Origin: CAZZHG01 sp964653655
Lineage (GTDB): Bacteria > Bdellovibrionota > FAC87 > UBA2466
Reading direction: 5' to 3'
Assembly: GCA_964653655.1 (NCBI GenBank)
Contig: CAZZHG010000009.1
Span: forward strand, 12,002-76,001
Length of the DNA: 64,000 nucleotides
The notes under the pieces were generated by a model. That model worked only from the letters and a program-made list of their open reading frames with translations, did no database searches and was not told where the DNA came from. How positions within the stretch are numbered: position 1 is the stretch's first letter; each line of letters opens with the position of its first letter. Positions 59,805-64,000 of the stretch are shown one piece after another. The position numbers and the translations under genes were made by a program.

Positions 59805-62018
59805 GTGAAATCCGGGAAGCTGAAATTAGCCGCCGACCCGCGTTCGCGCCGGGATGCGCTCGCCGTCGCGGCCTCAGTCTGGCTGGTGGGAGTGCTCGTT
59901 TTCTTCGCTTCCCCCCTCGGCCGGGACCTCGAAGAGCGCATCGCTCTGCCGGTCTCCTTTCAGTTCCGCCACTGGGCAGGCAAGTCTCCGAGTCTCGACT
60001 CGCGGATCAAGATTTACGCGGTCGACGATGCGACCGTGCAGTTTCTAAAGCGCGAAGATCTGACCCTTCAGGAATGGTTGAAAGTTTTGAACGAGCTCGT
60101 GCCGACCCGGCCGAAGGCCGTCGTGTTCGATCGCGTGTTCAGCAATCCTCTCGGTGTGGAGCACGCGGACGAATTCGTCACGGGAGTCAAAGCGCTGCCT
60201 TTTCCCGTTTACGCCGGAGCTTTTTCCTCCGGTGCCCCCATCAACGGTTTGAAAGCGCTTGAAACGGATAGAAGCGAATGGGATTTGCGTGAGGCTCCGG
60301 GCGGAGGAGATCTCGCCGCGTGGGACTGGCTGTCGATTTCACCCGGAACTCCCTACGGCCCGAACCCGGCCATCTTGGGCGCTTTCCGCGGGCTCGGTCA
60401 CCTTCACCACGAAGGCCCGTACTTCACGCCGTGGGTTCGCTTCAGCCAGAAAGGAGCGATTCCGTTTCTCGCGCTTCTTCCCACCGGCGGGGATCCGGGC
60501 AAAGTTCGCCGGGCGGTGGTCGATTTCATGCACCCCGCGCGGTACTACGAGCGAACGGCTGCGTTGAAGAGTCTTCTAAAAGGTAAAACTCCGCAGGTCG
60601 AGGAGGGCTCCATCGTTTTGTTTCTCACTCACATGCACACGGGGGGAACGGATTTTCACGATAGCCCCTTCGGCCGCATTCCCGGCGGGTACTGGATAGC
60701 AAGCGTATTGAATAGCTCGCTGTCGCATCGGTGGCTGCGGCCAGTTCCCTGGCCCGCCGTCAGCCTGTTTACCGCCTGCGCTTTCGGCGCTGCCGTCGGG
60801 CTCGTCGTCCACACGCTTTCTTTCTGGTCGTTGATGGTCACGGGCCTTCTCGGATTTCTCACCTTCGGCCTCGCCGGCTTCTCCTGGCTCGGTCTCGCGA
60901 CTCCCTGGCTCGCCTGCGTTACGGGTTTCGGTACGGCGGGGTTGTTGACGTTCTTTCTCGGACACCGCCGCCGGGAAGCGGAGTGGGAGCTCCTGCAAGT
61001 TTGTCTCGAAGGCGCGCTGCCCTCCGGCGAGCTGAGAAAGTGGATCGGCCGCGGCGAACGGCTCATGAAGCCGAGCGGGCAGGTTCTGTCGATTCTGTTT
61101 CTCGACATCGTCGGCTTCTCCCGTGTGGCCGAGCGCCAGAGCCCCGAGGAGGCCTTCGCGCACCTGCGCGATCTGATCACCTGGATTACGAATCTCGTGC
61201 ACGAGCACGGGGGAATCGTCGATAAAACGCTTGGCGACGGCTTACTTTGCTTCTTCGGGCTCTCGGGCGAGGAGAAGGCCGTGCGCCACGCCGACCAGGC
61301 CCTTCGCTGCGCGGTCCGCATCCAGCGCGAAAGCGCGAAGCGCATGATCGAGCGGGGCCGGGCCAACCAGCCGGTCTTCCCGCTCCGCATCGGCATCAAC
61401 ACGGCGGGTGTGTTTCTCGGAAACCTCGGCAGCGGCAAGCGCATCGATCTGACGGTCATCGGGCAGGGGGTGAATCTCGCCCGCCGTTACGAAGAAGCGT
61501 GCGAAACGGGCCGCATTCTCATCGGCAGGAGCACTTCCGATTTGCTTTTAGGCGGAGTCGAGTCGGGCGTTTCCCTCGTCGATCGGTGGATCTCCATCAA
61601 GCACGTCACCGAATTGCAGAAGGTGATCGAAGTGGATCCCTTCGAGCAGGACCCGAGGCTTCTCTCGGAGGCCATCGCCGCCCACCGCAAGTTCCTCGGA
61701 GTCGAGCGGGTGGACGAGCGCTGGACCATCCCGGCGGGCGTGAATCTTTCCCTTCAGTCTCCCCTCGGCCAAGGGGTCGTGGTGAACTTCTCCCAGTCCG
61801 GTCTCGGTATCCGGTTCTCCCGTTTCCTCGGCAAGTCGAGCATGATCCCGCTGCAGGTTGCGGACACGGATCTCATCTGCGAGGTCCGCTGGGGAACGGC
61901 GATGAAGGCCCCTCAAGGCGCTTACTACCTGGGGCTCGAGATCAAGAATCTCACCTTCGAACAGCGCAAGGTCTGGGTCGAGGCGATGCGCAGGACGCTC
62001 ACGAAAAGCGCCGCTTAG
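59805..62018 (+). CDS. CHASE2-adenylate cyclase-PilZ sensor protein
   Basis: 737 aa from GTG 59805. Domains in order: N-terminal transmembrane segment (~22-36), periplasmic CHASE2 sensor (~45-305), three transmembrane segments (~310-385), class III cyclase (~420-600), C-terminal PilZ (~640-735). The cyclase has metal Asp in LFLDIVGFS, Lys and Asp in DKTLGDGLLCFFG, and the transition-state Asn/Arg in GVNLARRYEEA. Lys in KTLGD fits adenylate rather than guanylate cyclase. A cAMP-making receptor that could be tuned by c-di-GMP is inferred. Its stop overlaps the convergent heme protein by 4 nt. Confidence 0.85.
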   Translation: MKSGKLKLAADPRSRRDALAVAASVWLVGVLVFFASPLGRDLEERIALPVSFQFRHWAGKSPSLDSRIKIYAVDDATVQFLKREDLTLQEWLKVLNELVPTRPKAVVFDRVFSNPLGVEHADEFVTGVKALPFPVYAGAFSSGAPINGLKALETDRSEWDLREAPGGGDLAAWDWLSISPGTPYGPNPAILGAFRGLGHLHHEGPYFTPWVRFSQKGAIPFLALLPTGGDPGKVRRAVVDFMHPARYYERTAALKSLLKGKTPQVEEGSIVLFLTHMHTGGTDFHDSPFGRIPGGYWIASVLNSSLSHRWLRPVPWPAVSLFTACAFGAAVGLVVHTLSFWSLMVTGLLGFLTFGLAGFSWLGLATPWLACVTGFGTAGLLTFFLGHRRREAEWELLQVCLEGALPSGELRKWIGRGERLMKPSGQVLSILFLDIVGFSRVAERQSPEEAFAHLRDLITWITNLVHEHGGIVDKTLGDGLLCFFGLSGEEKAVRHADQALRCAVRIQRESAKRMIERGRANQPVFPLRIGINTAGVFLGNLGSGKRIDLTVIGQGVNLARRYEEACETGRILIGRSTSDLLLGGVESGVSLVDRWISIKHVTELQKVIEVDPFEQDPRLLSEAIAAHRKFLGVERVDERWTIPAGVNLSLQSPLGQGVVVNFSQSGLGIRFSRFLGKSSMIPLQVADTDLICEVRWGTAMKAPQGAYYLGLEIKNLTFEQRKVWVEAMRRTLTKSAA

Positions 62019-64000
62019 TGCCCTGTCTCCTGGGCCGCCTTCTCGATTCTTTCCTTCCGTAACTTGTCCAGCCGGGCTTTCAGCTCGCAATAGACGTTTT
62101 CGAACTGCTCGCGGCGCATGTGGCGATCCGACCACGACACCGTCTCGACGGTATACTCCGGAAAAGTATCGATCCTTCCCGACGGCGGAATGATCTGCTC
62201 GAGCTCCTCGGTGGTGGCGCCAAGCTCTCTTGCGGCCGACGAGAACGTCAGGTTGCCGTTGTAGTGGCGGAAGTAATCCGGGAGCAGCGTCACGGCCGAG
62301 GCTTTGTCCGAGGCCTCCGCGACGAATGCCTTGGATTCCTTCAGGGCGGAAAGGTAGCCTTCCCGGGTTTTCTCGGCTCTATCGACGAACGATTTCGCGG
62401 GGCCGTAGTACTCGTCGACCTTGTCCTTGTAGGCCTTATAGGTCGGAAAATCCTTCTTCAGCTCGGCGTCGGCGTCATATTCCTTCTCGGTCAGCGCCCA
62501 GTCCGCGGGATCCTGAAAAGTTCCTTCTTCCGGAGAGCGCATCATTTCCCGGTGGCAGTGAAGGCAGCTGGCGGGGTTTCGGATGAAGGGACCGAGCTTC
62601 GACTCCGAATCGTTCACCAGGGAGTCCGGGGCGGCGGCAAGCGATCCTCCGTCGCTCTTGTAGAGAGCGAAGACGGGATAGCGGTTCTTCTTCGCCCAGA
62701 TGAACTCTCCGCCCGTGTAATTGAAGTCGTGGGGGTTTTTTCGATAGTCTCCCTTTTTTACTTTCAGCTTGTTCGCTTCATCGACGGCGAAGTCGTAGGT
62801 CCCGAAGAACTCGAGGCCCGCCTTCTTTTTTTGCGGCTGGACGCTTCCGACCCGGCCCACGTGGGCGACGCCCGAAATGGGGGCCACCGAATTGGCTCTC
62901 TCCTTACTTTTCGGCCGCATGGTTAGGTCGATTCCGAGCTGCTTTTCGAGCTCCGCCGTCGTATCCGGCATTCCGACGAGCTCCCGGTAAAACGTGTCGT
63001 TGAGCACGGTGGAGATTAGCCAGTCGAGCCGGATCTCGGCTTTGTCGTCGAATCCGCACTGGTACGGATTGCGGGCCATCAGGCGGGCGAGGTTTTCCAC
63101 CGGAAGAAACGGCGCGAGATCGTAGCGGCCCTGCCCGCTTTCCCTCGCGGGCTTCGGGGTTTCGTTCGTGCCGATGAAATTGAGGACGTAGTTCAGAAGC
63201 CGCTTTTTCACGTCCGTTTCGGATAGAGGCTTTCCGTTCTCGTCGACGAAGGGACGATCTCGGAAGGAGTCGGGATAGACGATATCGTCGAGGCGGACCG
63301 CGGTCCCTTTTCCCTGATCCCGAAGGTACGTTTGCAGAAAGGCCTTGAGCGAATTCTGCTGCGCTTTCGGAAGCTGCTTCCAGTTGTCGGCGATGTAGTT
63401 GAAGTAAGCCCAGCGGGTGGCCGGAGGAACGCTTTCCCGCTTCTTCGCGGGGAGGGAGGTGGGAGTGAGTCTGTGCTCGGAATCGAAAAAGATCGGGCGG
63501 ACGGCGTTCGTCTCGGGATCCTGATAATGCATGTTCTCGGTGGCGAGTAGCGTTGGGTAGCGTTTCTTGCCGAGAACCCGGTACCGTTTGGTTCCTTCCA
63601 AGACGGTCGCCCCCGCATCGAAGCCGCCCGTGAATACCTTGTCGCCGACGAGGCGCTCGGACTCGATCAGGAAAGCTTCGGTTCCCTTCGAGTAGGGAAT
63701 CCGATCCGTCCGGGAGAGGTTGATGAGAAAAGCCGCCATCTGGGAACGGACGGAAGGGCCCGGTTCCACGGCGCGGCCGTCGGAAAGCCTCGCCGTCTTC
63801 AGCTCGCCGCCGTCGCCGATCTCGATCTTGGTTTGGGCGGACAGGTTGTCGTTCAGCTCGAAAAAGTTTTTCCCGTCGGTCGCGACCCGCGGAGTAAAAC
63901 GAGGGTCCAGAACGGTGAGGGTCTGGTCTCCGTCCTTGATCTTGAGCGGGTACTTGCCGGTGCCGGTCAGCTCGTAGTCGACGGTTTTGCCTTGGTAGGT
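62015..64000 (-). CDS. Partial secreted c-type heme protein
   Basis: At least 661 residues; the reading frame runs off the right edge, so the N-terminus is missing. One heme-attachment motif, CLHCH, in NPASCLHCHREMMRSPEEG. The visible N-terminal 80 residues contain DGDQTLTVLDPRF and are beta-rich. GTG 63769 opens a 584-aa frame but is not a real start because the upstream frame is protein-like. A single CXXCH motif in a large protein suggests a specialised electron-transfer or heme-sensing role. No match to a named enzyme. Confidence 0.72.
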   Translation of the reverse strand, partial: TYQGKTVDYELTGTGKYPLKIKDGDQTLTVLDPRFTPRVATDGKNFFELNDNLSAQTKIEIGDGGELKTARLSDGRAVEPGPSVRSQMAAFLINLSRTDRIPYSKGTEAFLIESERLVGDKVFTGGFDAGATVLEGTKRYRVLGKKRYPTLLATENMHYQDPETNAVRPIFFDSEHRLTPTSLPAKKRESVPPATRWAYFNYIADNWKQLPKAQQNSLKAFLQTYLRDQGKGTAVRLDDIVYPDSFRDRPFVDENGKPLSETDVKKRLLNYVLNFIGTNETPKPARESGQGRYDLAPFLPVENLARLMARNPYQCGFDDKAEIRLDWLISTVLNDTFYRELVGMPDTTAELEKQLGIDLTMRPKSKERANSVAPISGVAHVGRVGSVQPQKKKAGLEFFGTYDFAVDEANKLKVKKGDYRKNPHDFNYTGGEFIWAKKNRYPVFALYKSDGGSLAAAPDSLVNDSESKLGPFIRNPASCLHCHREMMRSPEEGTFQDPADWALTEKEYDADAELKKDFPTYKAYKDKVDEYYGPAKSFVDRAEKTREGYLSALKESKAFVAEASDKASAVTLLPDYFRHYNGNLTFSSAARELGATTEELEQIIPPSGRIDTFPEYTVETVSWSDRHMRREQFENVYCELKARLDKLRKERIEKAAQETGH

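Overview
The window is about 60% GC and comes from a Gram-negative bacterium. Evidence for this is an ADP-heptose:LPS heptosyltransferase, a DUF374 lipid A-type acyltransferase, an MlaC-like periplasmic lipid carrier, a beta-barrel-like outer membrane protein and many Sec signal peptides and lipoboxes. The TIGR02147/DUF4423 regulator, known mainly from Bdellovibrio and Fibrobacter, together with more than 30 predicted secreted proteins or lipoproteins and several secreted hydrolases, suggests a Bdellovibrionota/Oligoflexia-type lineage. That placement is inference; there is no rRNA here to test it.

Region by region: 1-4.1 kb holds kamD-kamE (B12/PLP-dependent lysine 5,6-aminomutase) coupled to a MoxR AAA+ ATPase and a VWA protein, a candidate activase pair for the mutase. 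4.2-8.0 kb holds a repeat-bearing secreted protein, an AT-rich spacer, and two paralogous EF-hand-tipped lipoproteins flanking a TIGR02147 regulator. 8.1-14.6 kb holds a methyltransferase, an S41/PDZ protease, a lone Flp-like prepilin, a CPBP membrane protease, waaF, an MlaC-like protein and a DUF4189 tandem duplication. 14.6-24.6 kb holds pepP, GST, a small papain-like protein, a beta-lactamase-fold hydrolase, a gshB-like/ddl ATP-grasp pair, a degenerate histidine-kinase/PilZ protein and a DUF374 acyltransferase.

24.7 kb carries tRNA-Pro(CGG), followed by a spacer and a Cys-rich secreted protein of different character (possible island edge). 26.5-33.5 kb holds a Tat-exported amine oxidase, small conserved genes (GyrI-like, DUF3820, PhnA/YjdM, DUF167, a Fur-family regulator) and two tandem paralogous methyltransferases. 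33.6-45.2 kb is dominated by small exported proteins, including a collagen-like lipoprotein, a Nudix protein and a diheme c-type protein, plus a GT-C type glycosyltransferase. 45.3-49.0 kb holds a GNAT-like/HEAT-like exported protein and a TetR regulator, followed by an AT-rich region with palindromes, a large hairpin and a 58-codon ORF.

49-57 kb holds a triple DUF1036 protein, secreted M14 and M64 metallopeptidases, YaeQ and other exported proteins. 57.1-64 kb holds a perfect 27-bp long inverted repeat, an AsmA-like protein, a lipoprotein, a CHASE2-adenylate cyclase-PilZ sensor and a c-type heme protein that runs off the window end. No CRISPR array, rRNA, transposase or phage gene was seen. 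Most of the window reads as ordinary chromosome devoted to the cell envelope and secretion. The parts that most deserve a second look are the kamDE-MoxR-VWA unit, the lipoprotein/TIGR02147 module and the structured 48.4-49.0 kb and 57.2-57.3 kb intergenic regions.
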